From the NCBI GenBank assembly GCA_020064725.1, contig JAGTWJ010000019.1, positions 2,294,001-2,358,000 on the forward strand: a stretch of DNA of 64,000 bases. The letters run 5' to 3'. This document shows, piece by piece, positions 1 through 13,532 of the stretch. The stretch is from Drechslerella dactyloides (Eukaryota > Ascomycota > Orbiliomycetes > Orbiliales > Orbiliaceae). Below the pieces are notes generated by a model. It made no database searches, was not told the DNA's origin, and worked only from the letters and a program-made list of their open reading frames with translations. The position numbers and the translations under genes are program-made. Positions within the stretch are counted from its first letter, which is position 1; each line of letters opens with the position of its first letter.

Positions 1-3000
1 GTACATGACTGCTTTTTGATGAATTCCTCGGTTGAAGCCACGACACCAATGTACCATGTCTGCTACTTGCGTACATATTCCGGAAAATCTCTCCTTTCGT
101 ATACCTTAACATACCCTGCCCTTGGAAAAGTGCCTTCGTATCTATTGTTGGTTATCACAGATACCAATCACACTACATTCCGCCAGATATCACTTGCCCA
201 CCTTCACTGTGCTCCCCTATCTTTCGCGTTGTGCGTCGACTGATGCTGTGCTAGTTAGCTGCCCTTGCTTCGACGAGACTCTCAGCTCATGCACGAATCA
301 GGTGAGCATGACTTTGGGCCCGAGCTGGAGCTAGCTGGCTTGCTGAGACGTCCCGTACGAGAGGGATAGATATGGGTTGGCTAATTACGATTGCAACCGT
401 CGTGCCCCCTTGCTTGATGATGCAGAAAAAAAGTTCCATCCGTTCAACCACTCACCAAAATATTCGCATAGAACTGAGTCGCGCATACGTTGCAGCTGCC
501 CTTGCTTTATTACAAACTCATCACTAAGCCTGAAACGATGATGGAATCTGATGGAATCGAATCGCATGATGAGGAAAAGCCCTGCTTCCCTCCTTCTGTC
601 CCTCCCCTCTGTTCGCTTTTGTATTTATGCGAGTTTCTACCGCGCGGGGCTAGCTGGTCGCGTCGGATGCGATTCCGATGCCAGCTAGTCGGCAAGCGGG
701 GGATCCAGCTTGGCCCCTGCAACGGGCTTAGGCGTGCATATGTTTACATGCACCCCTCGATAGCTTGATGCAGAGTCAGTGGCTTTTCGCGGAGTTCTGG
801 GTTTTCGTGCGATGCAGCAGCGAGCTCGCGAGCTGTTGTGTCTTGAACAATATCCTTATTAGGGCACACGATCGGCCCGGAGACCTGTTTCCGACTCCTT
901 GCAATTGCCAGCTTGCCGATATGCACATGCGTTGCAACGGGACGATTCACAGACATGCTTTCTTCTTTCTCATCTGCCTCTTCTCGGTTCGCATTTTCTT
1001 TCCTGTTATTACCCTTAGATAGAGTAAGTGACCAAAAGTCTTGATCGGGCGAGCGACGCCGTTGCCCGAGACTGTATTTACGCAAACGTCCCCCCTCTTC
1101 GATGTATACATGTAATTGGAACTCCTCCAATCCTCCCTGTACCTATGCGATCGATGCACGTATGACAAATCTCGACACAAGAAATATTAAAAATAAATCG
1201 AAACAGTAGAAAGCTTCGAATGATACACCAAACTGTTCAAACGATCGTCCCGTCATAAGACAGAAATGTTCTTGATTCGATTCGCGAGAACTTTAAGTTA
1301 CGAATAGGCTTCTGTCCCGGTCAGGTGGGACTGGAACCTGACTATCATTTCCGCTCTGCCCGGCCGGCCGATTGCTTTGACTTCCCATCTTGCATCCCCG
1401 AGACGACTTCCCGTCCTGCACACATGAGCCGGCGTAGCCATAGTTGCGCAGATATAACTTGACTACCTGCAGCACGGCCGTTCGGACATTCGTAATCTCG
1501 GGAGGGGTGAGAAGGAAGGAAATCGACAGGAACAGAGGCACTCAGCGGGACTAGGCGAGAATCGATCATTTTGATCCGATTCGGCGTCGGCACGCATGCT
1601 TGTTTGTTCTTGCATGCGGATCACTCGAAGCAATATATTCTCGGGATTGGAAGCATATCACGGCCTTTCACAGACATGTCGGGTATTGGCTGATTGGTGA
1701 TTCAAAGGGCTAGCATTGCATTAATGGAGGAGAGACATTAGATGCAGCACGTATCTCTCACCGGAACTGTCATGTCTTTGCGCGCATATTTGGCTACTCA
1801 TCACTTTGGTGTATTAGGTGAAATTGAAGCATGATCCGGCTGGCTGGGAGCATGGGACTGCTTGGGGGCGTTAAATTGGCCTGTTGGTTGGATGCAATGG
1901 TTGGTTCGAATGCTCGTGGATCATTCTGATAGATAACGTTACGAATCGAAATGCACTTGAGCCCAGTTGAGTCGACTCTACCGCCAGTTCGAATTGGCCC
2001 AGGCCAGGCCCCTTGCGTTGACACGCGGCTTTCTGCAAAATATTCGAGATTATGCCAAAGTTGCAGTGTTGATATATTCCTTTGGGTAGATTTTTTTCGG
2101 ATTGGCTTGTGGCGACTGCATGCAGCGTGGTGGGGCTGTTGGCAGGAGGCGTGGTTTACGAGATATCTGATATCACAACACCTTCTGGTAGATTCGCAAT
2201 CGATTCGCTGCAGCTGCAGTGTCTTGTCTCGAATCGATGGGGAAAAAGAGGGCCAAAGGCGCATTTACTAGCATTCTGCAAATAAGGGCTGTGCTGTCTG
2301 AATAAAACGCACGCAAACTAATGCGATCGAATCGAAAGGTGTACTAACAGCAAAGTCATGCACGGTGAAAGCAGTCTCGGGATGGAAGTTATGGCGCTGT
2401 ATTCGAATTGGTCCAACTGAGGAAATTAACTTCAAGCGCCATTATCTGCAGAGCACAGCCTGGTCCTTTGATTGACAGCTAAAGTAAGATCTGTACAGCT
2501 GGCAAGAGGTCTAATTATCTATCAGCAAGGTCGGTAGCACAATCAACAGCCGGTGCCCCGTTGAAATCAAATTCGCGTTCGGGTCGTAATGCAATATCTT
2601 CCTACGTATGCAAACGCGTAGGGCCGAGCCCTGCAATTAGCCCAACCTGACGAGCTGCAGTCGTCATCTCGCCTCCGCGGGCGGTGCAGTGGTCCCGAGA
2701 CCCCGTTTTTTTTTTTTTTCGAAATTTCCCCAGCTCGTTGAGATGACGGAGGGTCGTGGACGCACCGTTGATGTGCATCCTTTGTTTCAATCCGGGCGGG
2801 AATCCAACAGCTGTGTAGCTTATTGGCTGCCTTTGTATTCCCTGGATATAGCTCACGTAGAACAAAGGCAACTATCGTAGCATTGATCGAATAGAATAAA
2901 GCCCATATCAGACGAGGCACAGGCGAAGCTGGTGGTGGTTCTGATTTCAGAAATGTAGCCTCGATGCCAGGCGCTGTAGGTCAAAATGGTGGTGCAAGTT

Positions 3001-6000
3001 CATGTCTGAAAGCTAGTGTCCGCTCGTCTCGAGCTCGCTAGAATGCAGCAAAGGACTACCGGTGCCCCAAGCGGCGGGCAGCAGACTGTGCTCAAGCGAG
3101 GAAGCTGAGAAGGAAACCGTAGGCGACACTAGTCATCCCTTGCTTTAAGCTTTCCCATTGCATGCAGCCCGCAGGCGCAGGAGTATCGATGACCGATATC
3201 GATTCTGGAAGATGATACGGGCAGATGTGCCTTTAGAGAATGTCAGCTTTCACGGCAAAGGTGGGTCGCATGCAAGCCCAGGAATGTGAAATCTGCAAGC
3301 CTGGGTTTGTTCGCCGTGCGTCCTCGTGAACAAAGATGTACCGAGCAAGTACCCTAGTCTGCTCCGGGTGTCGGAATACCTGAGGCAAACGCCGGGGTAC
3401 TCACATATCAGGAAAGGTGCTGCTTCCACGTTGTTTGGCGCCGTCGACAGTCGCAACCTGGGTCGGAGAAAATTGTCTAGGTCCGGGAAAAAGCCACAGG
3501 CATGTGAAGCTTTTGGAACCCATTGGTAATCGTATCCAACATTATATCGTCGAAGATAGGCGGCTGCCTGCTTCAAGCCTAGGCGCCTCAGAGATAGATC
3601 GCGACATGTAACCTCAGATCGAGTGAAGACGGTGTTATCTACTATCTCTGAGAAGGAGCGCTTGTCCCGTGACAAGACTATCCTGATAGGGGCTGCCGAC
3701 CGACAGGAATACTATGGCTCCGTTAACGAGCTCGTAGAGTCAATGGCTGCGTACAAGATATGTTCCAGTTGTTGCCAGAGCTGTTTGATCCGCTGGAGCA
3801 GGTTGAGGTACTCTGTATCTAGGGAGAGGATGGGTACGAAATCAGCTGAGCTTGCAACCTCCTGCGGCACGCCGCCCTTACTTTGCAGTATCGGCTTAAG
3901 TTGTAGGATGCATCTTGGAATAGTCTCGGAGTCTTGAACTGTTCGTTTGTTGGCCTTTTTTGAACTTCATTCGGGTTCTGCTGGCACAGCGGGTCAACGA
4001 CACCCATGTCACACATTGCATCGTTCTTCAATCCTTGGTGGTTCCCACAAATGTTTGACCATAACCAAGAAAACCTGTCCCGATGTTGCAATTGTTACTC
4101 AGAGAGAACAGCAGCCAGATTGAGCAAGGGGGCGGTAATGTAGGCGAACCTGGGGGCAGGACTGAATATTTTCTCTTTCTTGGTTACGGTTCCACTATCT
4201 TGACGATTGAAACTGTTTTTCTTTTCTCTTTCTATTATCTCGCGGCTAACGGCGAGGAGGATACTCGGATCATGTCACTGTGCTGGGGATTCTGGGACCG
4301 GGGTATCAGCTGCCATCTCATGTGCCTCGTACACAAAGAAAAGAAAAGGAAAAGGTTCACCGGACTTAGTGGCTGGCCCGCTTGCTTTCCACCGCCGGCT
4401 ATCGATACTGCAATCAAAGTGACATCCGTGCAGTTGGGCAGTTACGAAAGGCTGTACAGCTGCCCATCCGTCTTTGACTTTGAAATCGAATCGTCGCACC
4501 CTTTACCCTTGTCCAGCCAAAGCTGTCTGATAGCTAGCTATCCGTCCTCTCGGGAATCTATTATTGACCCCTGTTAGGGTTCTGCATTAGACTTTTCCTT
4601 TCTGTAGTGAATTTTGTTTCTTTTTCCCGGTTGATTTCTTCTTTTGCATTCTTTCCTTGCCTTTGAGCAATCATCTGCACTTGGAGAATATTTCAGCTCG
4701 TCGCCTGCATAGGTGCCTGTAGGCTGGCGGCCAACAGAGCTGCTGCAGACTTGATTTGATGGTCTCGTCGCACACATCCTCCCATTATATTCGTTCCGTC
4801 GCAGAGCTGTCTTGGAAGCGGCAGAAGATCGCGCAACGGTTTAGTTCCAGTGTATATGCATGTATATGGCCCGAGACGGCTTAATGTTTCTCGAAGATAG
4901 CCTCCTTGCGTCGCCAGCTGAACCCACCTTTTGCCCGCTTGCAAAACAAAGCGTAATCCAGACCACATCTTCACGTCTTAACCTCCACACTTGCCGAATC
5001 CTCCCCCCGATATGCATCCCTTTGTAACAATGTGCTGTCCAAAAGCCCTGGCGCCAACCCTGTCATCTCCCCTCCCATGTTATCCATCCTCAGATTTGAT
5101 GTTATGTTCCAGGGTTAAGCTAATAGTATGTGTCTGCCGGATGGCTCGGGTTTACAGAGTCGTGTAGGAGTCCTAGGATATGAGATGTTCCTCCAAGGCC
5201 GACAAGTCTGTTGTTCATCGGAAAAGCAAAAATAACTCCTGGGACATAAGCTAGCCCTGGTCGGTTCACCCGGTGCACCTTGCCTTGATGTCTCGCTACA
5301 CGATGTCCATTTGGGCGAGCATGTCGGAAGGGCCATGAGGCCGCTCACCTGAGGGGCCTTGGACGGGCGCGGCGGCAAGTCGGAGAGCCTATTGCATAAA
5401 TATCGATCTTAAGGACCACAAGATCCAGCACAGGCTCTGTGTTCCGATTGACAAAACCAGCTGGTCGTAGGAAAAAATAAAAGAGGTTGCCAAAGCGGTA
5501 CTTAGGCGTCTTTGTCCTCGCGCGATATCTCGCCTCTTTCAATTTCTCGTCTTTCATCCCTTCGCACACCTAAGGCTTTATTATTCTACTGCCTCTATAG
5601 CTACGCACCCTTTGAAAGCTTCGCCTGATTAGAAATTGCTCGACAATTAGCTTTGTGTCATATTGGGTATAGCTATACTGTCCTCATTTATCTCAGGTCC
5701 GACTTTTCGATTAGGTTACCTTGTAAGCACTTCGCCCATGAGATACCTTGTGACTGAAAATAAGCAGGGAGTAGTTGTTTTCGTACGTTGTACGCAATCG
5801 GTACTGACATCTGCAGGGCTTTGAGAACAGGCCAACTTTGGGCACTTTGATCAGTGACGCCACTTCGCCACTCAATTCCCTATGCGGGGCCTTTAGATTA
5901 GTGTAGTCGCAAAGGTCTCTGCAAGAAGATCCTTGATTGTCGATACTCGAGCGAGGCGCACTGACTCTTCTACCGGTTATCTTATCAGAGCCTATAAAGC

Positions 6001-6029
6001 GTTCCTCTGGATCGAACCGGTTATCAAAG
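1..6029. other. Gene-poor region upstream of the terpene cyclase
   Basis: Six kilobases without a supportable gene. Open frames are short, lack recognisable motifs and cannot be joined by convincing introns. Visible items are a T14 tract at 2706-2719, a 25-bp sequence at 2955-2979 that recurs exactly at 24991-25015, and a minus-strand stretch at about 3250-3900 that is open apart from one TAG. The last few hundred bases before 6030 are presumably the promoter and leader of the terpene cyclase. Confidence 0.5.
2955..2979 (+). repeat. 25-bp dispersed repeat, copy 1
   Basis: The 25 bases beginning GTAGCCTCGATGCC and ending GCGCTGTAG occur here and again, same strand and exact, at 24991-25015. 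The identity does not extend into the flanks. A chance match of this length in 64 kb is very unlikely. It may be the remnant of a mobile element or a genome-wide repeat; nothing else identifies it. Confidence 0.6.
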
Positions 6030-8225
6030 ATGTCCTGCAACAGCTCTGTTCTTAACGCACCATCAGCGGTTCAAATACAGAGTCGGACGGCTAAGGAGAA
6101 GAGATTCTCCTTCACCGGAAGCATTGAGTTTCTCTCTATGAGACAAGCTCCTTCGAATCTTCATAGAAGCAAACCAAGCACCGACACTACGAGGACGTTG
6201 GTACCCGTTAACCCAAAATCCAATAGGTTGCGGAAGCAGATGAGCACTAGGAGTACTAAGGTTGCCCCTCGCTCATGCTCACTCATAAATATGGATGTCC
6301 CAAGAGAGAAAGAGGCTTTCAATGTTTCAAACCCGCCTCTTCGCGACGCTCGTACAATTAGCCTTTCTGCTCCTTTACCACCAGGGAAGTCAACGACCAG
6401 TCCTGCGATCAGATATCTCAAACGTGTCATAATGGACCGCTGCAGTCCAAAGCACAGGACTGAACGAAGCCATGGCAGCTTCCTCCGCAAGGTCTTCTTG
6501 CGCCCCAGAGTCGAGGCGTCCGAAGGAAACAAGAGGGTTACGAAACTTGCGATTCCCGAGAAGCCTGTTCTAAATGGTGTTGGATCCGACCTGAGGGACC
6601 TCAGGTTCTTCTTGGGCAATGAATCCATTAAGATCTGTCGACAGCTGTGTCGGATTCAAGATGATGACGAAAAGCAGATTCATATTCTATCTCACCGCGT
6701 TGGCTCCCTCCCGTTTAGCGTCCGACAGTTCGATCCAGAGGAGGCTCCTCATAATCTCCTGCTCCCAGACACTATCATCGAGAACACAGCGAATGAAGAG
6801 GAACAGGAGATGATGAATGTCTTCATGCAGAACTTCATCGCTATGTTGCCTGCCGGTTGCGATAAAATCAGCCGCAAAGCCAACCCCTCCGGCCTTGTGT
6901 TCCGACTCCTGCCATCGCCTGTCATAGACTCCGCCGCTCGATACCTCGGGGCTGCTTTCTGGTTGTGGCTCTGTGCCATTGATGGTATGTGAACCTCAGC
7001 ATGATCCCCGGACGGTGTTGAGGTTGTGGTATTCCCTAACGTCGTGGTGGTGTGTTGGTGCGGTAGACCAAATCGAGAAGCTCGACCAGAAAGACTTCGA
7101 GGAAGCAAGTAAGTTATTATCATACTGCTATCCGTGGTGGAACAGATGAATGCTAACCTTATCGTGTTCATCTAGTTGAGGAGATAAAACGAGTTTTCAA
7201 CTTTGAGCCGCCATCCGACCCCGAGTCCCGTGTTGCCCAGACATCATTCGCTCTTCGAGACTTGGTTGACCGGACTGAACTCCAGCAGTCTTCTTCCCAT
7301 GAAGTGGCGGAACCTGTTTGGCGTCGAAGCTTCCTCGATGCCATCATGGAGATCCTGTACGCATTTGAGTGTGAAAGACCGCTGCTGAATCAGTTCGGGG
7401 CTGGAGTCGAGAAAGTCAAGTTGGTTGATTGGATGGTGCTGCGTCTCGTGACAATCTCCGGTAAGTGACTGCATTGAAAGAGCAGAAGTAGCTGTGAAGT
7501 ATGATGAACGGACTGTGGACTAATGCTGCGATACAGCTCGCCCATTTATGGTCCTGGCTCGAGCTAGTCTTGGGCTTCAGCCAACACTCTCGCCAGGCGG
7601 TAATACTGTCAAGAGCATGCTCGCTGGAGCTTCCACGCGTCGAGGAAGGTCTGATAGCGCCCAGACCTTCACACCCGACCTGGAATGGGAAGAAGATGTC
7701 TCCCGCCTCGAACTTCTTGCTCAGTGCGCCATGGGCCTCGAAAATGATATCCTTGGCTGGGAGAAGGACCATGCTGAGGAGAACATTCTCAACTCCGTTG
7801 AGATTCTCTTTCAGGTCTACCAACATCGACAGTCCGCCATGCGAGAGATGGTCCTCATGCACAATTATGTCGTCAATCAAATGTGCCTGTTGGCGGAAAC
7901 TGTCCTTTGCAAATACCCTGGCAATGCGTCTACTCCACCACAATCTCCCGCTCGCACACTGTCCCGCAACGACACATGCTCATTTCACGTTCCGCACTGC
8001 CCACCTCTGATTCAAGGGCATGTATTCCCAACTGTCTTGTCCTCCCCAGTATCCCCCGAGGCACCCAACGGCAACTTGTTGCGGCGAGTCAAGAGCAAAG
8101 TTTACCGAGGGGACTCTGGCAGAGAAGCCGTTATACCAAGCCAGGTCCAATATATCATGGTTTTGCTGGGATTCGTTCAAGGAATGGCTGTTTGGACTTC
8201 CAAGGCCAAGCGATATGCCGTCTGA
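6030..8225 (+). CDS. Class I terpenoid cyclase-like protein
   Basis: Four exons (6030-6984, 7067-7108, 7176-7460, 7537-8225) give a 656-residue protein. The first intron splits the second Asp codon of an Asp-rich motif, D318-D-Q-I-E322, which class I terpene cyclases use to bind Mg2+ and diphosphate. A second metal motif reads N497-D-I-L-G-W-E-K-D505. It matches the NSE consensus except for Gly in place of Ser/Thr and Asp in place of the last Glu. The C-terminus ends with an Arg-Tyr pair (653-654), as in many microbial cyclases. About 230 N-terminal residues are Ser/Pro/Arg-rich and look disordered, making the protein much longer than the usual 320-400 residues. Low-complexity insertions precede the NSE motif and the RY pair. 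The start at 6030 has a good context (AAAG-ATG); an in-frame ATG at 5937 is possible. Substrate and product cannot be read from sequence. No tailoring genes adjoin it. Confidence 0.72.
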
Positions 8226-11200
8226 GTGCTGCCCTTTGCAGCCACGTACCTATGGCTTGCATACACCAGATATCTCCACATTGGTATCAATCTATTTAAT
8301 ACTCCCTATTTCTCTGTGTTTTCTTCTACATATCTCATGACCTGTCGGCTTGGGTCTGGGCGATTATCCATGGAACATGCAGAGAAGGATCAATTGCTCC
8401 CATCAACCTTTTCTTTCTATTCTCTGTCATCCATTATTTTTTCCATTTTCTTTTATTTATCTTTCCTTTCTTTACACATCTTTCGAGGATCTGGGGACAC
8501 CAGGTAGAGCTACCTTCATTACTCATATTTACCAAAAGACTGTCATCGGCTAGAAAGTCCCTATGAGTAAGGAAAGGTTTCCTCTGGGGTATTCATTTGG
8601 TCGTTCCTAGCCGTTTTCTTTCTTCTAAGCTTCTTTTTTCTCAAAATTTCCGAGTTTCTACTACACGAACTGCCTCATTTCCGAGGGCTTTGAGGGATTC
8701 TCTAATACTGGGGGCTGGTATTTTGGATGTGCATTCTGTTAGCGCTTTTGCAAATTTGGACCGTCGATTTTGAGCGTTTTCCGAGTCTGTCTTTACCTTC
8801 TATGTCCGAGTCGCTGGGTTAAGTAGCGAGTTCTTAAGTAGCGAGTTCATGGAGCGGGCGAGCTTCGCCAATGAGCCGAATTACATCATATTTGGGCGGG
8901 CCTCGTGCCAGAGCCTCCTTGTTGAGTTTAAGTGTGACTACGGGACTCATCCGTAGACGTCGCCACCGAGTTGCGGCATGTGAGTAATCTCGGTGCACCA
9001 GGCCGTAAGTACCCTTTTCGGTGGTTGGTACGTGTGGCCAGCCAGTAGACATCGGCTCAACACTTTTTCCTGCCAAATTGCAACAACCGGCATCTGGGAT
9101 ATGGCAACAGCCAATGGTTCTCTCGCTGATCCTGAAGACTCATTTAGGCAGGTAGGGGAACTGGAGATTCTACGGAGGTGGCCGACTCTATGCAGCCGCT
9201 GAGCAATGCATTTGTGGAGAGCCTAAATTAGGAGGTTGGATTGAGAGTATATTCTTGGAATGTCGAGCTGCCCCTGGGAGGTGAATGTCGACGCAAGGAC
9301 CTGGGAAATCTTACGGTCTGCGTTGGCTAACTGCCGTTTGGAATTGTCCAATCAAACAGTAAATTCTCCCAAGCAAGCGATGTCCCTGCGTGGAGGGGTA
9401 GTGCATGGGAGGGGTATCTGCATGCATGGTGGGATGGCATGAAAATGGGATGGCGCGCGTCGCGTCATTCAGACATAAACGCGAAAGAACGTGATTTCGC
9501 GCAAGCGGCGATTTTGACCAGCCCTCTGGAATTCTACGACACGAAAAATTGGTACCTCGCCTGCGGAAATATATACACCAGATACGTTTCAACCGTGAAA
9601 ATTCAGGAGGCTAGCGGGGTGGAACAGGCCATCGGAAATTTCGCTGTCGAAGAGACTTCCCGTGATGAGTCAACGCGACAACACAACAGCAGGGATTGCG
9701 GGCAGCAGCCAATCAGGGGCCCAGGACCGGCATCCGCATTGCTGCAGGCTATCCACACGACCGCCGACGGAAGCTTTTAGGCATGCCCCTCAGGCCCGAC
9801 CCTTAGGATGGTACTTCTCCCCACGCTAATTCCCCTCGCTTGAGGTGTCTCTTCTTCTTCTTTTGTTTTCGATTCTTTTTGACGTGAAATTAAGGAGGCT
9901 TGTAGGTGCATTCGAAACGATGCTAACCTGTGGCTGTATTCCAGTCCTGGGAATTTGCGAACTTCCGCGAGAGCTGGATGACTCACGTCATCTCGCTGCT
10001 AGCAGGTCAGGGAGCATGGACTCGCACCTGCTGGCGCAACAGGCAACAGCTTCGTCACCAAATGGACACCCTTCCGTCTGGGACTCGACAGCCCTACGCA
10101 AACACCCGCGCAATGATCATTTTGCTATCTGGTCTGTGGATGTCCATTGAGAGCCGTCTCCTGAAAACATACCATCTTCTGGTCAAATGATCGTATGGAT
10201 CCTGTCGGCTAGCAGGCAGGCTGTGAGGCCGGCCTTGGTCGCAAGACGGATAAACCGCGCAGGACGATTGGCACCATTTCGCAACCGCCTGACCCGTGGT
10301 TGCTGTCGGCTGCTGCCACCAGATGGCTTGTTAATGCACTCTCGACCAGTTAGATAAGGTGCGTGTGTGCGTTTCTCGATTTGGTACCTTTTCCACGATG
10401 GCTCAGTCATACCCTCACCCCCTTCCCAGGATCTCTGGCTAGATCTTCTCAACGAGAATTAATTGAGAGCTCCAATGATCCAATGACTAACACGTCTTGT
10501 TTTGGTTTCGCATTGTAGGCGGCCCTCTCGGTTTCTCATCACTCGTTCCCGTAGCACTACGTTTATCAAGTCAGTCACATACCCAAGTGTTCGGATTGAT
10601 AAATTGCCTTGCCTACCAGCCTATGCTGAAGTCGACACCTTCCCTTGGGCTTCCCATTGTCTTACCCTCACAGCCAACCCTTCTGGTCGTCTCGCTACTA
10701 CCCGCTCCCGTCTGTGTGCGGACACACTCTCGCTCCTAGCTCCGCCTCTACTCCGACATCCCACCCCTCCCCCTCCCCTTAAACCAGGTTCTCTTTTCTA
10801 GCAGACTGGTTTGCTGAATACATAGCCACGCAATCTCCCTCATTGCGTAAGACTCCCAACCGCATTGCCATATTGTTGAAGCTTCATATATCTGAAGCGT
10901 TCCGTCGAACATCCCCATTCCAAGCCGTCGAGTCCTCGTTTCATTTTCCTAATTTCAACTCCAGACTATTTTAGAAGACGTTAAAATAGTAGCGATCGCG
11001 ATACTTCGTCGTCGTCTATTCGCTGCGGTTAAGCGACCTGGTCTCGAGCGGAACGGTAAGCATTGCGTTTATTGCCCAATCGATCCTTCACACAGCCTTC
11101 TTGAGCTCCCTGAATTTCGTGTGTTGCAAACACGCTGCACTGGATTATGCTGAATCCTAAATAGTCTGTACAGATCCTACTCACGTCGACGGACCGTGCT

Positions 11201-11746
11201 TCGAAACCAACCCTTCTTTCAATTATCGTCGTTACACTCTTGTCTTGTTGGGCGTTGTCCTGTGTCTCTTGTACCTATGCTCTTGCGCGGAGAGTAGCTT
11301 TATCGTAAAAGCGAACGGAGCTAGCTCGGGATATCCGGATTATCTTATCGATATCAAGATCTAGAAGTGTATTTGAAAGCTCCGTCTTTGCGAGTATAAG
11401 TGGCTTCTGGTTTCTCGTTTCCTTTTTAAAACATTTCGTCAGTATCGGAGGGGCAAGAAGAATAAGTAGGCATTCGATATTCCAGACCTAAGGACCAAAG
11501 AGGGTACTTGATATAACGGCCAGCGAGGGGAACGCTATAGATCGCTGACTAGCTTTTTCTCTTCCTCTTTATCTTTCTCGTAGAGATCTGCGCTTATATC
11601 CTTTCGCTTTTGCCGCGCTTAATCGATTGGCCTAGCTTAGGCGCTGCCCCATAAAACAAGCGGCCGCGTACTTCTCGAATCTGTATCCGTCTTCTTTCTC
11701 TATTCCCTCTGAACAAGCGGAGGCACACACTTCCACGGCCGCGTTT
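8226..11746. other. Intergenic region, long pyrimidine-rich promoter/leader
   Basis: No gene is supportable in these 3.5 kb. The first 500 bases are T/C-rich and probably hold the terpene cyclase 3' UTR. A 15-bp tandem duplication lies at 8819-8848. From about 10500 to 11740 the DNA is C/T-rich, including a C-rich run near 10755-10790. This is typical of a fungal promoter and leader for the NmrA-like gene. Confidence 0.45.
8819..8848. repeat. 15-bp tandem duplication
   Basis: Two exact adjacent copies of TTAAGTAGCGAGTTC, at 8819-8833 and 8834-8848, in non-coding DNA 600 bp downstream of the terpene cyclase. Confidence 0.8.
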
Positions 11747-13031
11747 ATGGCAGAGTTTCGCCGCCCTAAAGTGGCGGTCTGCGGTAGTGGCGGCTTGGGG
11801 AGGTACATCGCAGAGGCCATTATACGCGCAGGTGAATGGGACCTGGTGATCCTCTCGCGGCATGTGAGTAACCATGTCCCTTTGATCGCTTAAGCTCTGC
11901 GTTACCAGCACGGCGGGCCTGACTGTCATGGTCATCGCAAGCGCACTTCGGATGCGTCGATGACGTGGCTTTTAATGCAAATGCGTGGAGACAGTCCCGG
12001 TAGCTAATTCATCCGACCCGGATTTTATAGGCCCAGCCGGAGCTTGCCGAGAGGGGTATCAGAGTCAAGGTGGTCGACTATAGCTCCCTCCAGGTGTTAG
12101 AGGATGTGCTCCACAGACAGCGGGTGCATACAGCCATATCAGTCATTCCGGATCCGGATACGCAGCTTATGCTCATCGACGCTTGTGTCTCGGCAGGCGT
12201 GCGTCGATTTGTTCCGGCCGAGTTCGAAGGGTCACCAAGTCAGAGACCCTTGTATTCATCCAGTGGTCGGGATAGGATGACTGTTCTTCGCCGTCTGGAC
12301 GAGCTTAGAGAAAATAATATCCTTGCAGTAAGTTTTCCGCGTATCGGATCCATCATCTGGAATATGGAACCCTGACACGTGACATCGTCGTAGTCGACAA
12401 CCTTCTCTTGTGGGTTGTTTATGGAGTACTTCGTCCCTGGTGGCTGGTTAGGTTGTGGTGGAGGTGGCTGGAATGACGGGACCTTTCTCATCGACCTTCG
12501 ACATAAAAAGGCGGTCCTACCCATCGACTCGGAGACCGGCGGCGCTAGCGCTATTGTCTGCTTGACATCCGCTATAGATGTCGCCCAGTTTGTATGCGGT
12601 GCATTGTCGCTTGAGGAGTGGCCTCCAGAGATGAAGATGTTTGGTGAACGGATGAGGCTCCGTGACCTTTTAACAATCGCTGAGACTGTTCGTGGTAAGT
12701 GGCCAGTTGCGCCTTTGGCCTCAAAATTTCGTCTCTTGTTTCTGCGCATATGGTATGACTCAGCAACAAGCTAATCAAAAAATTTTCCCTCGCATATACA
12801 GCCCGCGAATTCAAAGTCAAGTATCTCAGTGAAGACGATATTGAGTTCAACCTCAGCAGGGCCATCGCTTCCGGCGACTGGAAGAGTCAGTGCGAATTGC
12901 AGACAATGCGATCGATCAACTATGAGGAATACGATATTGGTTCCCGCGACCTGAACGCCATGTTCCCACACATCCGCACGATTCCTTTTGAGGTCTTTCT
13001 TCGTAGGTACTGGCGACCGAGCACACACTGA
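11747..13031 (+). CDS. NmrA-like NAD(P)-binding Rossmann protein
   Basis: Four exons (11747-11863, 12031-12327, 12394-12694, 12802-13031) encode 314 residues, the usual size for NmrA/isoflavone-reductase-like proteins. Residues 9-18 form the first beta strand and a dinucleotide loop with G13-x-G-G-x-G18. A fungal-type stretch follows, with VRRFVPAEFEG after the fourth strand. The protein closes with a C-terminal FEVFLRRYW segment. NmrA-like proteins either sense NAD(P) redox state and bind partner regulators or act as atypical reductases. I see no Tyr-x-x-x-Lys catalytic signature, so an enzyme activity is not asserted. All introns have GT-AG ends, and phases keep the frame. The long C/T-rich leader upstream suggests a constitutive promoter. 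The gene lies between the terpene cyclase and a SET methyltransferase on the same strand, but with 3.4-3.5 kb gaps, so no functional link is implied. Confidence 0.85.
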
Positions 13032-13482
13032 GAACGTCGAAATTCTCGGGATCAGGGGTATCGTTGCTCTTTGTCAAAGTTTTCTTCGGTTTTGTTATCG
13101 TTTTGTTGTTGCGTTTTGGGTAGATATGCTTTTTATATCCACTTTTTCGTGTATTTTATTTGCGATTTGCAGGTGTTTGGGGAGACCAGGCATTTTCACC
13201 GTACATATACTCGTTATATGATCCACTTACAGTCTGGGCGGGAGTTTTTTTCATTCTTGATATCCATTTCCTATCATACGCTTTGCAATCCCTTTCATCA
13301 TTTTGGTATCACATGCATGTATCCTGGTGTTTACTGGTTTATGCTTTCTCGTTTTGACGACGGTTCAGTTTATTGCTAAATTTTGGATCCTGACGTTCCC
13401 ATGTATTGGCGGCTTTCAAGCTTTACCTATCGCGTGCTTTCGGATACATCTCTACATAGCTTGCTTGGGTTTTCCTACATTA

Positions 13483-13532
13483 CCTTTTTTCTTTCTTTTT
13501 CTTTTTCTTTCTTTTTTTCTTTCTTTCTTTCT
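13483..13532. repeat. TTTC-rich microsatellite
   Basis: A nearly pure T/C run of TTTC and TTTTC units ending in several TTTC copies, about 450 bp downstream of the NmrA-like stop codon. Confidence 0.8.
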
